Made by a program: the position numbers and the translations under genes. The notes below the pieces were generated by a model. It worked only from the letters and a program-made list of their open reading frames with translations. It had not been told where the DNA came from and did not search any database. A stretch of 64,000 nt of DNA, taken from the NCBI RefSeq assembly GCF_014194695.1, contig NZ_JACIAH010000006.1, positions 1 through 64,000 of the forward strand. The letters are read 5' to 3'. Numbering within the stretch: the first letter of the stretch is position 1; each line of letters starts with the position of its first letter. This document shows positions 44,228 to 54,596 of the stretch, piece by piece. Source of the stretch: Rhizobium sp. BK399. GTDB taxonomy: Bacteria; Pseudomonadota; Alphaproteobacteria; Rhizobiales; Rhizobiaceae.

Positions 44228-45729
44228 TGAGCTCCTCCCGACGGCAGGCGAATGATGAAGCAACCACCGTCATCGTTGCGTGCCTCGATTGTGCCGTTCA
44301 TTTTTTCGATCAGGCGCGCACAAAGAGGCAACCCAAGACCCATACCGTCCGGCTTGGTGGTAAAAAATGGCTCGAAAATGCGGTCCAAGGCAGCGACATC
44401 GATCCCCGGACCGTTATCAGCGACAGCAATGATGACGTCTTGGCCTTCGGATCCGGTCCACAGGTTGATGCGCGGTTCAGGCCGACCAAAGAGAGCTTCG
44501 ACCGCATTGCGGATCAGATTGTGGATGACCTGCTGGAACGAGATGACATCGATTGCCACCATGCAGGACCGGTCGGAGATCGCGATGTTCAGCGCGATGC
44601 TCCGTTGTACCAGGTCCGCTTCGACGAGCCGCACCGCATCAGTCAGCGCATCGGCAAGCGCCACCATCTCGATCCGTGCCTTTGCTCCAGAGATATAGGC
44701 CCGCATACGGCCCAGAATGTCGCCTGCGCGTTTTGCTTCACGGACGTTGGCGTCGAGCGCCTGCAACAGGATGTCATTGTCCTGGATCACCAGCGCCCGT
44801 CGCGCGGCTTGACTCTGGCTCAGCAGGGCGGCAACCGGCTGGGCCAGTTCATGGGCGATGCCCGAAGCCATCTCGCCAAGTGCGTTCACCCGCCCGGCGT
44901 GGGCAAGGCGCGCCTCCTGCTCCAGCAGGGCCGCGCGTCGCTCCTGACGATGTCTTTCTTGCCTAGCATTGCGATATCCCACCACCAGCCAAACGAGCGC
45001 CGCCAAACCGAGCATCAGTGGTGCAATGAGACGCGGAGGCATGAGCTCGCCGAGGCTGAAGCGCCGTCCCAAGGTGAGGTGCAACGGTTGACCCGGATTA
45101 CTGGCCGACAGGCTCGTCGCTGCGCTGAGGCGTGATGCCTCGTTCGCTCCACTGGTGAATAGTTTGATGTCATCGAGCGACAGGCCGACGAAATAGCCAG
45201 GAGAAATCTCGTCGGCCGGTAACAACGCGCTGGCGTTGATGCGCAACCGTAGCAGCCGGTTGCTTTCGACCAGCTTATAGATGTCGTAGGCATTTTTTCC
45301 GACGATTGCTCGGATTGCAGTTTCGCCGGGCTTATTGAATCCCGGCAACTCGGCACCAGCAGGGTATTCGGCAACCGTTGGGCCGGTGGGCTTTCCGTAG
45401 GTGACCACATGGGCCGTCGGACCATCAACGTGGATCGTCGCGATGTCGTCGATGCGCGGGTAGAAGGCGGTAATCGAGTTGGCAAGCCCCTGAATGGTAG
45501 GGGATGGCTCGGTCGGCGACATGCGGATTACGGCCGCAAGTGCGGTCATGTGGGCATCATGCTGTGCCAGCTTTTCAGCGAGCAGCGTATCGGTCTGCCG
45601 CGCCAGCGCCGAAAGTTCTGCAAGGCCTGCACGATATTCGATCGCAGCGACCGTGGCGATGCTGATCAAGCTGCTAATCAGCCAAATTGCGAGCGGTAGG
45701 ATCCACTGAGTCGAGCGATTTCTTTTCAT
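44224..45729 (-). CDS. Membrane sensor histidine kinase
   Basis: 501-residue kinase: TM helix 9-30, periplasmic CHASE-like sensor of about 200 residues, second TM 234-252, then coiled coil, HisKA with His293 in ASGIAHELAQPVAAL, and HATPase ('DNGPGIDVAALDRIFEPFFTTK', 'GMGLGLPLCARLI'). The type matches FixL/DctS-like family kinases with a FixJ partner (the next gene). Adjacent to the secreted HbpS-like gene, which could be its periplasmic sensor partner (inference). The neighbouring amidohydrolase and LysR lie on the same strand. Confidence 0.92.
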   Translation of the reverse strand: MKRNRSTQWILPLAIWLISSLISIATVAAIEYRAGLAELSALARQTDTLLAEKLAQHDAHMTALAAVIRMSPTEPSPTIQGLANSITAFYPRIDDIATIHVDGPTAHVVTYGKPTGPTVAEYPAGAELPGFNKPGETAIRAIVGKNAYDIYKLVESNRLLRLRINASALLPADEISPGYFVGLSLDDIKLFTSGANEASRLSAATSLSASNPGQPLHLTLGRRFSLGELMPPRLIAPLMLGLAALVWLVVGYRNARQERHRQERRAALLEQEARLAHAGRVNALGEMASGIAHELAQPVAALLSQSQAARRALVIQDNDILLQALDANVREAKRAGDILGRMRAYISGAKARIEMVALADALTDAVRLVEADLVQRSIALNIAISDRSCMVAIDVISFQQVIHNLIRNAVEALFGRPEPRINLWTGSEGQDVIIAVADNGPGIDVAALDRIFEPFFTTKPDGMGLGLPLCARLIEKMNGTIEARNDDGGCFIIRLPSGGAQ

Positions 45730-45957
45730 TGTGTAGCGACGAGAAGGACAGGCCTTTGCATACTAAAAAACCTCAGGATCATTCACCCTGTCCGGAAGGG
45801 CGGCCGCGGAGCAAAATGACGCCGCTATGCTAGAGCTGCACCTCCTCCTCATTAGAGCAGGAATTCACGTGATTAACCGCCTCTGGCGCGCAAAGCAAAT
45901 TCGCCCAAAATCAAGGGGTTTCATTCGACCGTGAAGCTTGTGTGGGCCAACCCGTGA

Positions 45958-48900
45958 TTAGTCACGCCTTGCATCCAAGCTCTGGACCATCCGAGTCTGA
46001 GGGCGGAGAGAAGGTTTTGGTGACCAAATACGGGTGATCATGGCGCCTATCTTCTGTACTTGCAGATAGAGCGCCGGCACGAAGACGAGCGACAGCGCCG
46101 TCGAGGCGACCAGTCCGCCGATGACGAAGATCGCCATGGGAGCGCGGAATGCGCCGCCGTCGCCAGTTCCGAAGGCGACGGGCATCATGCCGGCAACCAT
46201 GGCAACAGTGGTCATGACAATCGGCCGGAATCGCCGTTCGGCGGCCAAGACGACGGCCTCTCGGGGCTCCTCGCCCGCCTCGATTATCCGACTGGCCAGA
46301 TCCACGATCAGAATGGCATTTTTAGCGACGATGCCCATAAGCATAAGAGCTCCGATCAAGACTGGCATGGTCACGCCATGGCCAGTCGCGGCGAGCGCGA
46401 TGAGCCCGCCGGACAGCGCCAGCGGTAGCGACAGAAGGATTGTCAGCGGTTGAAACGGACTACCGAAGAGAACGAAGAGAATGACAAAAACGCATGTCGA
46501 GCCGAGAATGCTCGCGTCAACAAAGCTCGCAAAAAAATCTTCCATCGAGCGCGTTTCCCCGGCCGTTTGCAGGATTACACCGGCCGGTAGCGGATGTTGT
46601 TCAATCAGTGACTTCACGAGCGCGAGCGCCGTCCCCGGCGAGGCGCCCGCAGCAAGATCGGCGTTGAGTTCGATCCGGCGCAATCCGTCCTGGCGAAGGA
46701 TCTGGCCGGGTCCATAAGCTGTCGCGATGCGTGCAACTGCCCCCAAGGGAACCACCTTCCCGTCTCCTGTTCGCAGGGGAATGGTCTCGACCACCGACAG
46801 TTCATTGGCCGATTTTGCGGCCTCAACCCGAACGGGGACGCTCCGGCCATCGATCTGGATGGAGCCGAGTTCCCGATCCCTGTCGCCCATCGTTGCAACG
46901 CGCACCGCATTCGACAGCGAATGCAGGTCGACACCCAAGGAAGCGGCAAGATCAAGGTCCGGGATGATTTGGAGCTCCGGCCTGTGCGCAGCGCCGAAGG
47001 ATGAGACATGACCGACTGAGGGGATGGTTGCCATTGAGGATGCAAGCCAATCGGACGCGCGCTCCAGTGCCGCCGCGTCCTCTGACAGCAACGAGACGGA
47101 AAACTGCCGCCCGCCCGTCAGCCCAAGTTGATTGACCCCGATGTCGGCAACCGATGTTAGTTTCCGGGCGATATTGGAGGCGATGACCTGTCGCGTTTGT
47201 GCGCGATCGGCAGGGTCGGTGAGTTCAATCTGGATGGAGAAGGCCTGTCGGGTTGCGACGCGGCCAGCGGGGGCAGATCTGTAAGCGTAAACATGCATGA
47301 CATTTTCATCAGCGGCGAGCAACCTGGTCACTTCGCCAGATTTCTCCCGCATGGAGGCGTTGCTCGTGCCGCCCGCCATCTCGACCGTAAATCGCAGTTG
47401 TGTCCCGTCCTCTTCCGGAATGAAGCCCCGTGTCAGGCCGGGCAGGACGAAAAAGGCAGTCCATGCGAGGGAAGCAATGCCGAGAGCAATCGTGATGAAG
47501 GACATGTCAAGCGTCATGGCGCGGCGAGGCAAGCCCGCTCTTGATCGTCCAAGTGGAATGCGGTGGCGGCCGGTCGCAAATCTCAGCAGTCGGGAGTAGC
47601 CGCTGGCAGGCAAGGCGGAGTTGCGTAGAGCGGGCGCCCTCGGCCGGAGCATTCTCGAGGCGAGAAGCGGCGTCATGAGACGGGCAACGAGCAGAGACGC
47701 CACCGTTGCCGCTGCTACCGTCATGCCGAACTCGCGAAAATATTGACCGGGCATGCCGCCGATCATGGCAAGCGGCGCAAAGACGGCAACGATCGTCAAT
47801 GAGATCGCAATAACGGAGCTGCCGATTTCGTCCGTTGCATCGATAACCGCCTGAAACGGGGTCTTTCCCATTTCCAGATGCCGGGCCGTGTTCTCGATTT
47901 CGACGATGGTGTCATCGACAAGCAGGCCGATCGCCAACGTCAATCCGAGCAGCGAGACGAGGTTTAAGGAGAAGCCGAGCGCCTCCATCACGAAGAATGT
48001 CGGAATTACGGCAAGCGGTAAGCTGATTGCTGCGATCGTGACTGAACGCCAATCTCTCAGGAAGAGGAACAGCACCGCAATCGTGCAGACCGCGCCTTCG
48101 ATCATGGCACTCACGGTGCTTGCAACATTGTTGCGGGTGTAGCTGGCATTCTCGTCCAGTAAGGTGAACTGCAAGCGCGTGTCTTCAGCGGCGAAATTGT
48201 CAATCGCCGCGCGGATGCGGGTGAATGTTTCGACCTCGTTTGCCCCTTTCTCCGTGAAAAAGGAGAGAGCCAGGATGGGTTCCCCGTTTAGTTGGGCGAA
48301 GCCGTTGGCCTCGGCCCAGCCATCTTCGATCCGGGCGATATCCGAAAGCCTCAGAATGGAACCGTTGGCATCCGGCAATACGACGTTGGCGAGTGCGGCA
48401 ACGGCCGAAGGTGCCGATACCGTTCTTATTGGCCGATCGATGTCATTGGTGGACGCGATGCCCGCGGGGGAATTGGTGATCGCAGTGCGAAGCGCGGCGC
48501 TTACGGCACCAGCGGACAACCCGCGGGCGAGCATCTCGTCAGGGTCGAGCCAGACCCGAACCTCACGGTCGTCACCGCCTCTAAGGACGACCTTTCCAAC
48601 GCCCCGAATTCGCTCGAACCGGCGCAGGACATCATCGCTAAGCAAGCGGTTGAGCGCCTGAAGAGACATTGTGTTCGACTGCACGGCGAAGGTCGCAATG
48701 GCGATCTCCCGCAAGTTTGATATCTCGATCGCCGGCTCTTCGACCGCCGCTGGAAGGTCGCCTCGAATCGAACGGATAGCGCGATCGGTACGCTCGAGCG
48801 CCAACTGTGGGTCAATGCCGCTATCGAACTCCACGTTGAAGGTCACAGCGCCATCCTCAATCGTAGTATCAAGGCGACGGATACCTTGAAGTCTGAGCAA

Positions 48901-49116
48901 GGCATCTTCGGATTTCTGCGCAACGTCATATTCGAGATCGCTGGCCGAGGCCGCTTGCTGCCGAAGCACGACCTTGACGATTGGAGACTCCATTTCGGGA
49001 AAACGGTTGATCGGCAACGCATGCAGCGACAGAAGGCCCATCACGACCAGAAGAACGAAAATCGCAATGCTGTAGGCGGGCCTTTCGATCGACCAGCGGG
49101 AAAGGTTGAACGACAT
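45958..49116 (-). CDS. RND efflux pump permease (HAE1 type)
   Basis: 1052-residue AcrB/MexB-like inner-membrane exporter with twelve TM segments and two large periplasmic loops. ATG 49116 gives the usual start MSFNLSRWSIERPAYSI; GTG 49128 overlaps the upstream stop but adds only MRLL. The TM4 region 'GLLVDDTIVEIENT' carries the proton-relay Asp pair, and 'GIVAKNAILIVDLA' is the TM10 partner with Lys. No outer-membrane factor is encoded alongside, so it must borrow TolC. It is in one run with the adaptor and hemA. Confidence 0.94.
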   Translation of the reverse strand: MSFNLSRWSIERPAYSIAIFVLLVVMGLLSLHALPINRFPEMESPIVKVVLRQQAASASDLEYDVAQKSEDALLRLQGIRRLDTTIEDGAVTFNVEFDSGIDPQLALERTDRAIRSIRGDLPAAVEEPAIEISNLREIAIATFAVQSNTMSLQALNRLLSDDVLRRFERIRGVGKVVLRGGDDREVRVWLDPDEMLARGLSAGAVSAALRTAITNSPAGIASTNDIDRPIRTVSAPSAVAALANVVLPDANGSILRLSDIARIEDGWAEANGFAQLNGEPILALSFFTEKGANEVETFTRIRAAIDNFAAEDTRLQFTLLDENASYTRNNVASTVSAMIEGAVCTIAVLFLFLRDWRSVTIAAISLPLAVIPTFFVMEALGFSLNLVSLLGLTLAIGLLVDDTIVEIENTARHLEMGKTPFQAVIDATDEIGSSVIAISLTIVAVFAPLAMIGGMPGQYFREFGMTVAAATVASLLVARLMTPLLASRMLRPRAPALRNSALPASGYSRLLRFATGRHRIPLGRSRAGLPRRAMTLDMSFITIALGIASLAWTAFFVLPGLTRGFIPEEDGTQLRFTVEMAGGTSNASMREKSGEVTRLLAADENVMHVYAYRSAPAGRVATRQAFSIQIELTDPADRAQTRQVIASNIARKLTSVADIGVNQLGLTGGRQFSVSLLSEDAAALERASDWLASSMATIPSVGHVSSFGAAHRPELQIIPDLDLAASLGVDLHSLSNAVRVATMGDRDRELGSIQIDGRSVPVRVEAAKSANELSVVETIPLRTGDGKVVPLGAVARIATAYGPGQILRQDGLRRIELNADLAAGASPGTALALVKSLIEQHPLPAGVILQTAGETRSMEDFFASFVDASILGSTCVFVILFVLFGSPFQPLTILLSLPLALSGGLIALAATGHGVTMPVLIGALMLMGIVAKNAILIVDLASRIIEAGEEPREAVVLAAERRFRPIVMTTVAMVAGMMPVAFGTGDGGAFRAPMAIFVIGGLVASTALSLVFVPALYLQVQKIGAMITRIWSPKPSLRPQTRMVQSLDARRD

Positions 49117-49124
49117 GAGCAACC

Positions 49125-50420
49125 TCACTTGCTCGAGGCGAGAACGGAGGCGACGGGCACCTGTCGCACACGCATACCCGCCTGGACGATTCCGCTTGCA
49201 CGCAGCACGACATGCTCGCCCTCGCGCAGACCTGACAGGATCTGGATCTGCTCAGCCGTCTGCTCCCCGGTCACCACGCTTCGCCTTTCAACGACACCTG
49301 AGGTCACCACATCCACCTGCGCTCCTTCAGGCGCCTGACGGACGGCAGCGACAGGCAGGACAAGCGACGTTCCTTCGACATAAGGCAGCTCGGCGCGCGC
49401 GAAGGCGCCGATCTTCAAAACATCGGATTGGGGAAGGGCGATGCGAAGGCGCGCCATCCTGGTGGACGGATCAACGCTGGGCGCGATATGCCGCAGCGTG
49501 CCAGAAACGGCTGTGCCCATACCTTGAACCGTGACGAGGACAGGCGAATCAGTTTGGACGCGCCCGACAAGACGCATTGGCGCCATGGCCTCGAACTCGA
49601 CGAGACCATCTCTGACAAGCCGGAATAGCGGCGCGTCGGCAGAGGCGATGTCGCCGAGCCTTGCGATCCGCTCGGTGACGATGCCGGTGGCGGGCGCCCT
49701 GATCCGGTTTTTTTCGAGGCGGGTCATCAGCTCTCGGCGTTTGACGTAGGCAATCGCGCGTTCTGCGATGGCAACACGTCTCGTTTGCTGCGCGGTCCTC
49801 AGCTTGGCTTTGGCTACCTTCACGTCGGCCTCGCGCTGCTCGAGCGCGTCAAGTGATGTCACCCCACTGCGTGATAGCGGCTGGGCCCTTTCGAGTGCCT
49901 TGCGGGCCAGGTCCAAATTGGCCTCTTCCAGCGCGATCGAGCTTTCGCTTTGGAGGAGGAGGGCGCTCGCGCGCTCGATCTCGACCTCGTTCATCGAGAC
50001 AGCGATTTCATCGAGATCGGACGCCAGGATGGCGAGTATCTGCCCTTCATGGACTTGATCGCCTTCTTCCACGAGGACCGCCTGAATTCTCGCGTGTTGG
50101 CTCTCGGTTCCAACCGACACCTCCTCACGCGCCACAAGCGATCCAGAGACGATCGTGCGCGTCTCGAGACGCCGGGTTTCGGCCGTGACCGTTGTGACGG
50201 TCGGCGCGTTGTCGGCATTTGAAACGAGGCCTATATCCGAGACAAGTTTCGGCGAACCCGCCCCCAAACGCGACTTTCCGACAAGAAGGGGACTGACGAG
50301 CACGGCGGCGGCAATCGCCGCAAGCGCGATCGCCGATGCCATTTTCCGCAGCCAGGCGACGCAACCTTGCACGGTGGCGTCGAGCCGAGATTTATTCGTC
50401 CATCGCCGTCTTCCGTTCAT
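49125..50420 (-). CDS. RND periplasmic adaptor (HlyD/MFP family)
   Basis: 431-residue membrane-fusion protein: N-terminal TM (about 25-42), lipoyl-like halves ('ARIQAVLVEEGDQVHEGQILAIL'), a coiled-coil hairpin (about 140-230), and beta-barrel/membrane-proximal domains ('APATGIVTERIARLGD'). ATG 50420 lies 11 bases after the hemA stop, with the same strand and a tiny gap, and its stop overlaps the RND start region. The frame upstream to 50612 runs through hemA and is not used. Confidence 0.9.
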   Translation of the reverse strand: MNGRRRWTNKSRLDATVQGCVAWLRKMASAIALAAIAAAVLVSPLLVGKSRLGAGSPKLVSDIGLVSNADNAPTVTTVTAETRRLETRTIVSGSLVAREEVSVGTESQHARIQAVLVEEGDQVHEGQILAILASDLDEIAVSMNEVEIERASALLLQSESSIALEEANLDLARKALERAQPLSRSGVTSLDALEQREADVKVAKAKLRTAQQTRRVAIAERAIAYVKRRELMTRLEKNRIRAPATGIVTERIARLGDIASADAPLFRLVRDGLVEFEAMAPMRLVGRVQTDSPVLVTVQGMGTAVSGTLRHIAPSVDPSTRMARLRIALPQSDVLKIGAFARAELPYVEGTSLVLPVAAVRQAPEGAQVDVVTSGVVERRSVVTGEQTAEQIQILSGLREGEHVVLRASGIVQAGMRVRQVPVASVLASSK

Positions 50421-50431
50421 GACGGTGCCCT

Positions 50432-51790
50432 CTACGCCAAGGTGGCACTCGCAATCGCAGCGCGGTCGCCACCGGTGGAACAGTTGCTCATGGCCAAGAG
50501 GGTGCGACAGCCGGCGCAGATGGCCGGTTCCTTTGGCTGCCAAGCCGGTATCGGTACCCTTGTCGGCTGCTTTCTGATCCCCGAAGCGCGAGCGAGCCCC
50601 ATCTGCTCCCAAACCTCGTCCAGGGCCGCGACCAGCCGATCGATGTCTGCCCGGCTATGGAGGGGCGAAGGGGTGATGCGCAGCCTTTCTGTGCCGCGGG
50701 GAACGGTTGGGTAGTTGATCGGCTGGATATAGATGTCGAAATCGTCGAGCAGCAGATTGGCGACGGTCCGGCATTTCACGGGATCGCCGACCATTACCGG
50801 CACGATGTGGCTGGGGTTGGCGAGGTGCGGAATGCCCCGTTCGTCGAGGCGCTCGCGCAGCATCCGAACGTGACGCTGTTGAGCTTCCCGTTCCCGTTGG
50901 CTCTCCTTCAGGTGCCGTACGGAGGCAAGAGCTCCGGCCGCAAGCATCGGCGGAAGCGCCGTCGTGAAGATGAAGCCGGAGGCGAAGGATCTGACGAAGT
51001 CGACCACCGGAGCGCTGGATGCGATGTATCCCCCAACGACCCCGAATGCCTTGCCGAGCGTGCCCTGGATGATTGTCAGACGATTCATCACCCCGTCACG
51101 CTCTGCGATCCCTGCACCATGCCGGCCGTAGAGGCCGACGGCATGGACTTCGTCCAGGTAGGTCATGGCGTCATACTGTTCAGCCACGTCACACAGTTCC
51201 GCGATCGGCGCGATGTCGCCGTCCATGGAATAGACGGACTCGAAGGCGACCAGCTTTGCGCGGCCGGGTTCGACTTCGCGCAGAGAGCGTGCCAGATCCT
51301 CTGGGCTGTTGTGCTTGAAGATCCGGTAGTCGGCCCGGGAGTGACGAATGCCTTCGATCATGGAGGCATGGTTGCCGGAGTCGGACAGGACGACACAGTT
51401 CGGCAGCTTCGCCGCAAGGGTAGAAAGGGCCGCCCAGTTGGAGACGTAGCCCGACGTAAACAGCAGAGCGGCCTCCTTGCCATGGAGGTCGGCCAATTCG
51501 CGCTCCAGCAGGACGTGACTATGGTTGGTGCCGGCGATGTTGCGCGTGCCGCCGGCGCCGGTGCCGCACAGGTCGATCGAACGATGCATGGCTTGCCGAA
51601 CCTTGTCGTTCTGCCCCATGCCGAGATAGTCGTTGGAACACCAGACAATGACATCACGGACGCGCTCGCCATCATGATAGCGGGCGCGCGGAAAGGCGCC
51701 CGCCACTCTTTCTATGTCGGCAAAGACGCGATAGCGCCCTTCCTGACGTAGCCCATCCAGGGCGTTGGTGAAGAACGCACGATAGTCCAT
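50432..51790 (-). CDS. hemA: 5-aminolevulinate synthase
   Basis: 452-residue PLP enzyme of the Shemin (C4) pathway: glycine and succinyl-CoA to 5-aminolevulinate. The PLP lysine is in [11 protein letters not shown] (Lys247), with '[12 protein letters not shown]' and '[12 protein letters not shown]' as expected. ATG 51790 follows AAGGAGGGGGCA. It carries a C-terminal tail of about 50 residues beyond the roughly 400-residue core, including CAGC and a third Cys. The gene is cotranscribed with an RND pump, not with other haem genes, so it is probably a second copy. Its product may feed a tetrapyrrole or ALA-derived molecule that the pump exports (inference). Confidence 0.92.
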   Translation of the reverse strand: MDYRAFFTNALDGLRQEGRYRVFADIERVAGAFPRARYHDGERVRDVIVWCSNDYLGMGQNDKVRQAMHRSIDLCGTGAGGTRNIAGTNHSHVLLERELADLHGKEAALLFTSGYVSNWAALSTLAAKLPNCVVLSDSGNHASMIEGIRHSRADYRIFKHNSPEDLARSLREVEPGRAKLVAFESVYSMDGDIAPIAELCDVAEQYDAMTYLDEVHAVGLYGRHGAGIAERDGVMNRLTIIQGTLGKAFGVVGGYIASSAPVVDFVRSFASGFIFTTALPPMLAAGALASVRHLKESQREREAQQRHVRMLRERLDERGIPHLANPSHIVPVMVGDPVKCRTVANLLLDDFDIYIQPINYPTVPRGTERLRITPSPLHSRADIDRLVAALDEVWEQMGLARASGIRKQPTRVPIPAWQPKEPAICAGCRTLLAMSNCSTGGDRAAIASATLA

Positions 51791-52154
51791 TGCCCCCTCC
51801 TTGGTCGGATCCCAATCCTCGGTACGAGGTTCCGACTTGATTCCACCTTGTATGGTAAGGGAGTTCACGGGCTGTCAGGGACCTACTTAGGTTGAACGAA
51901 GTTTGCGACGTAGGTGCCGTTGGACTGGACGAAAGTCCCATAGTTTCCTGCGACCTTTGTAGTTGGTCTCGGAGACGCCCCCTCAAATATGGGCTCTGTC
52001 TCCAACCGGCAGCCGGAGGTGCGTGCGGACCACCCGTTTTGGGCTGGCAAGAGTGCCAACGGACCGCGCTTACACCGTTCCGTGGCTTGCCTTTTTCTCT
52101 GCGCCTCTAGCTACCACCTGATCGTGTTTCAGGAATGATTTTGTGGAGAGGGTG
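51791..52154. other. Divergent control region between hemA and the CDC48-like gene
   Basis: About 365 bases carrying both divergent promoters. Visible dyads are CCTCG-GTA-CGAGG (51817-51829), just inside the hemA leader, and CCTACTTAGG near 51882-51891. No clear -35/-10 pair, FNR/FixK box or small gene was seen. Confidence 0.4.
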
Positions 52155-54434
52155 ATGTCTGTTCCGGACGATCAGGTTCTAACGCTGCAAGTTGCCAACA
52201 TGAGGCCACAGGACGCCGGAGCGAGCATCGCGCGGCTATCCGCTACGGCAATGAATAAGGTTGGCGTGCGCGAGGGCGATCTCATCGAGTTGATAGGCAA
52301 GCGTCACACGGCCGCTATTGCGATGCAGCCTTACCCGGATGACGAAGGGCTCAACATTGTGCGCCTCGATGGCTTGCAGAGGGTCAATGCAGGTGCGACG
52401 AGCGGCGATCACATCGAGGTTCGCAAGGTCGAGGCGAGGGCGGCCGCCAAGGTCGTGCTCGCGCCCGCGCAGAAAAACCTCGTTCTCCAGGGCTCCGGCG
52501 AGGCATTGCAGCGAACGTTTCTGCATCGGCCCATGGTCGCAGGCGACGTCATCTCGACCTCCGTCCAGCAGCGCGCAAGCGGACGAGATCCGCGGGATCA
52601 GGCGTTGCGAAACCTTCTCGATCTGCCGGCATACGGCCTCCAAGAAATCAGGCTCGTGGTCGTGTCGACGCAGCCGCGCGGCATCGTCCAGATGACTGAG
52701 CAAACCGTCGTTGAGCTTCGCCCGCAGTTCGAAGAGCCGAAGGAAGCACGCAGGGCAGACGTTACCTACGACGATATTGGCGGTTTGGGGTCTTCTGTGG
52801 ACCAAGTCCGGGAGATGGTCGAGTTGCCATTGCGCCATCCTGAACTGTTTCAGCGGCTCGGGATCGATCCGCCGAAGGGTGTTCTTCTTTACGGCCCTCC
52901 AGGGACCGGCAAAACGCTGCTTGCGCGAGCCGTTGCCAACGAAACGGAAGCCAACTTCTACCATATCGCCGGCCCGGAAATCATGGGCAGCCGATACGGT
53001 GAGTCCGAGGAGCGGCTGAGGCAGGTGTTCCAAGAGGCGTCGCAAAACGCGCCGTCGATCATCTTCATCGACGAAATCGATTCCATCGCCCCAAAACGCG
53101 AGCAAGTCACCGGCGAAGTGGAGCGGCGCATCGTTGCTCAACTATTGACCCTGATGGATGGGTTGGAGCCGCGGCAGAACATCGTGGTGATCGGCGCGAC
53201 CAACAGGCGCGATGCTATCGACGAAGCGCTTCGTCGGCCGGGGCGCTTTGACCGCGAAATCGTCATTGGTGTGCCGGATCAGAATGGAAGGCGGGAGGTT
53301 CTTGCCATCCATACAAGAGGAATGCCGCTCGCTGAAAACACCGACATGGATGAGATCGCCCGGACGACCTACGGCTTTGTCGGTGCCGATCTCGGTGCAT
53401 TGGTACGCGAGGCGGCCATGGACGCGTTGCGGCGCGTTCTGCCGGACATCAATCTGAGGGATGGCATCCCCGCCGAGGTCCTCGAAAGACTCACGGTATC
53501 GCAAGATGATTTCATGTCCGCAATGAAGCGCATACAGCCATCGGCATTGCGCGAAATCATGATCCAGGCCCCCAATGTCCGGTGGGAGGATGTTGGCGGC
53601 CTTGATGAAGCGCAAATGAGGCTGAGAGAAGGGGTGGAACTGCCGCTTCGATCTCCCCAGTCGTTCAAGCGCATGGGCATCCGTCCGGCGAAGGGCTTCC
53701 TGCTATTCGGACCGCCCGGAACGGGCAAGACACTTCTTGCGAAGGCGGTCGCTCGCGAGGCCGAGGCCAATTTTGTCGCAACCAAATCGTCCGATCTCCT
53801 GTCTAAATGGTACGGCGAATCCGAGCAGCAGGTGTCCCGCCTTTTCGAACGCGCCAGACAGGTCGCGCCGACCGTGGTCTTCATCGACGAGATTGACTCG
53901 TTGGCACCTGCGAGAGGTGGAGGCTTGGGCGAGCCCGCTGTGACAGAGCGCGTCGTCAATACGCTTCTGGCTGAAATGGACGGCCTCGAAGACATGCAGG
54001 GTGTCGTCGTCATGGCTGCCACCAATCGCCCGAACCTGCTTGATCCGGCTCTGCTTCGCCCGGGCCGTTTCGACGAGTTGGTCTATGTTCCCGTTCCCGA
54101 TGCGAAAGCGAGACGGAAGATCTTGGGCATTCATACGAAGAAGATGCCATTGGCTGGCGACATCGATCTCGACGACCTGGCTGAAAAGACGGAGCGCTTC
54201 ACCGGAGCCGATTTGGAGGATCTGACGCGGCGGGCAGGGCTGATCGCGCTTCGCCAGTCTCTCGACGCATCGACGGTCACCAACGAGGATTTCACGAGAG
54301 CGCTGCAGGAGGTGCGGCCGTCTGTAACGCCGGAGATGGAGCGAGAGTACGAGGAGATGCTGCGCACACTTCGCCAGGAGAATCCGCAGAGAATGCAGAT
54401 CGGCTTTACAGCTCGGCGACAAGCGGCCGAGTAG
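52155..54434 (+). CDS. CDC48/p97-type AAA+ ATPase
   Basis: 759-residue double-AAA ATPase. The N-terminal 180 residues match the double-psi-barrel CDC48 N-domain ('[13 protein letters not shown]', '[10 protein letters not shown]'). D1 has Walker A GPPGTGKT (247-254), Walker [10 protein letters not shown] and '[23 protein letters not shown]'; D2 has Walker A GPPGTGKT (519-526), VVFIDEIDS and '[19 protein letters not shown]'. Both have sensor and Arg-finger residues. ATG 52155 follows GGAGAGGGTG. Archaeal VAT-like unfoldases occur sporadically in bacteria, where their substrates are unknown. It is divergent from the hemA-RND operon. Confidence 0.93.
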   Translation: MSVPDDQVLTLQVANMRPQDAGASIARLSATAMNKVGVREGDLIELIGKRHTAAIAMQPYPDDEGLNIVRLDGLQRVNAGATSGDHIEVRKVEARAAAKVVLAPAQKNLVLQGSGEALQRTFLHRPMVAGDVISTSVQQRASGRDPRDQALRNLLDLPAYGLQEIRLVVVSTQPRGIVQMTEQTVVELRPQFEEPKEARRADVTYDDIGGLGSSVDQVREMVELPLRHPELFQRLGIDPPKGVLLYGPPGTGKTLLARAVANETEANFYHIAGPEIMGSRYGESEERLRQVFQEASQNAPSIIFIDEIDSIAPKREQVTGEVERRIVAQLLTLMDGLEPRQNIVVIGATNRRDAIDEALRRPGRFDREIVIGVPDQNGRREVLAIHTRGMPLAENTDMDEIARTTYGFVGADLGALVREAAMDALRRVLPDINLRDGIPAEVLERLTVSQDDFMSAMKRIQPSALREIMIQAPNVRWEDVGGLDEAQMRLREGVELPLRSPQSFKRMGIRPAKGFLLFGPPGTGKTLLAKAVAREAEANFVATKSSDLLSKWYGESEQQVSRLFERARQVAPTVVFIDEIDSLAPARGGGLGEPAVTERVVNTLLAEMDGLEDMQGVVVMAATNRPNLLDPALLRPGRFDELVYVPVPDAKARRKILGIHTKKMPLAGDIDLDDLAEKTERFTGADLEDLTRRAGLIALRQSLDASTVTNEDFTRALQEVRPSVTPEMEREYEEMLRTLRQENPQRMQIGFTARRQAAE

Positions 54435-54596
54435 CCTGCCGCCTGTCCAGCGGACCGCTTGTTTCGGTTGTCATGCGCGAAGCCATTCCTGGCCAGGCGG
54501 ATCCATCGGGATCGCTCTTGGAAACTCTGCCTTTGATCTCTACACTTACTCTGTGCTCGGAAGGGCCATGGCGAGGGGAGGGAGGAGCCCGCGTTC

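Noticed and set aside
45730..45957. Possible small gene between the sensor kinase and RND genes
   Set aside because: No open frame with start signal or coding character was visible; it is promoter/terminator space.
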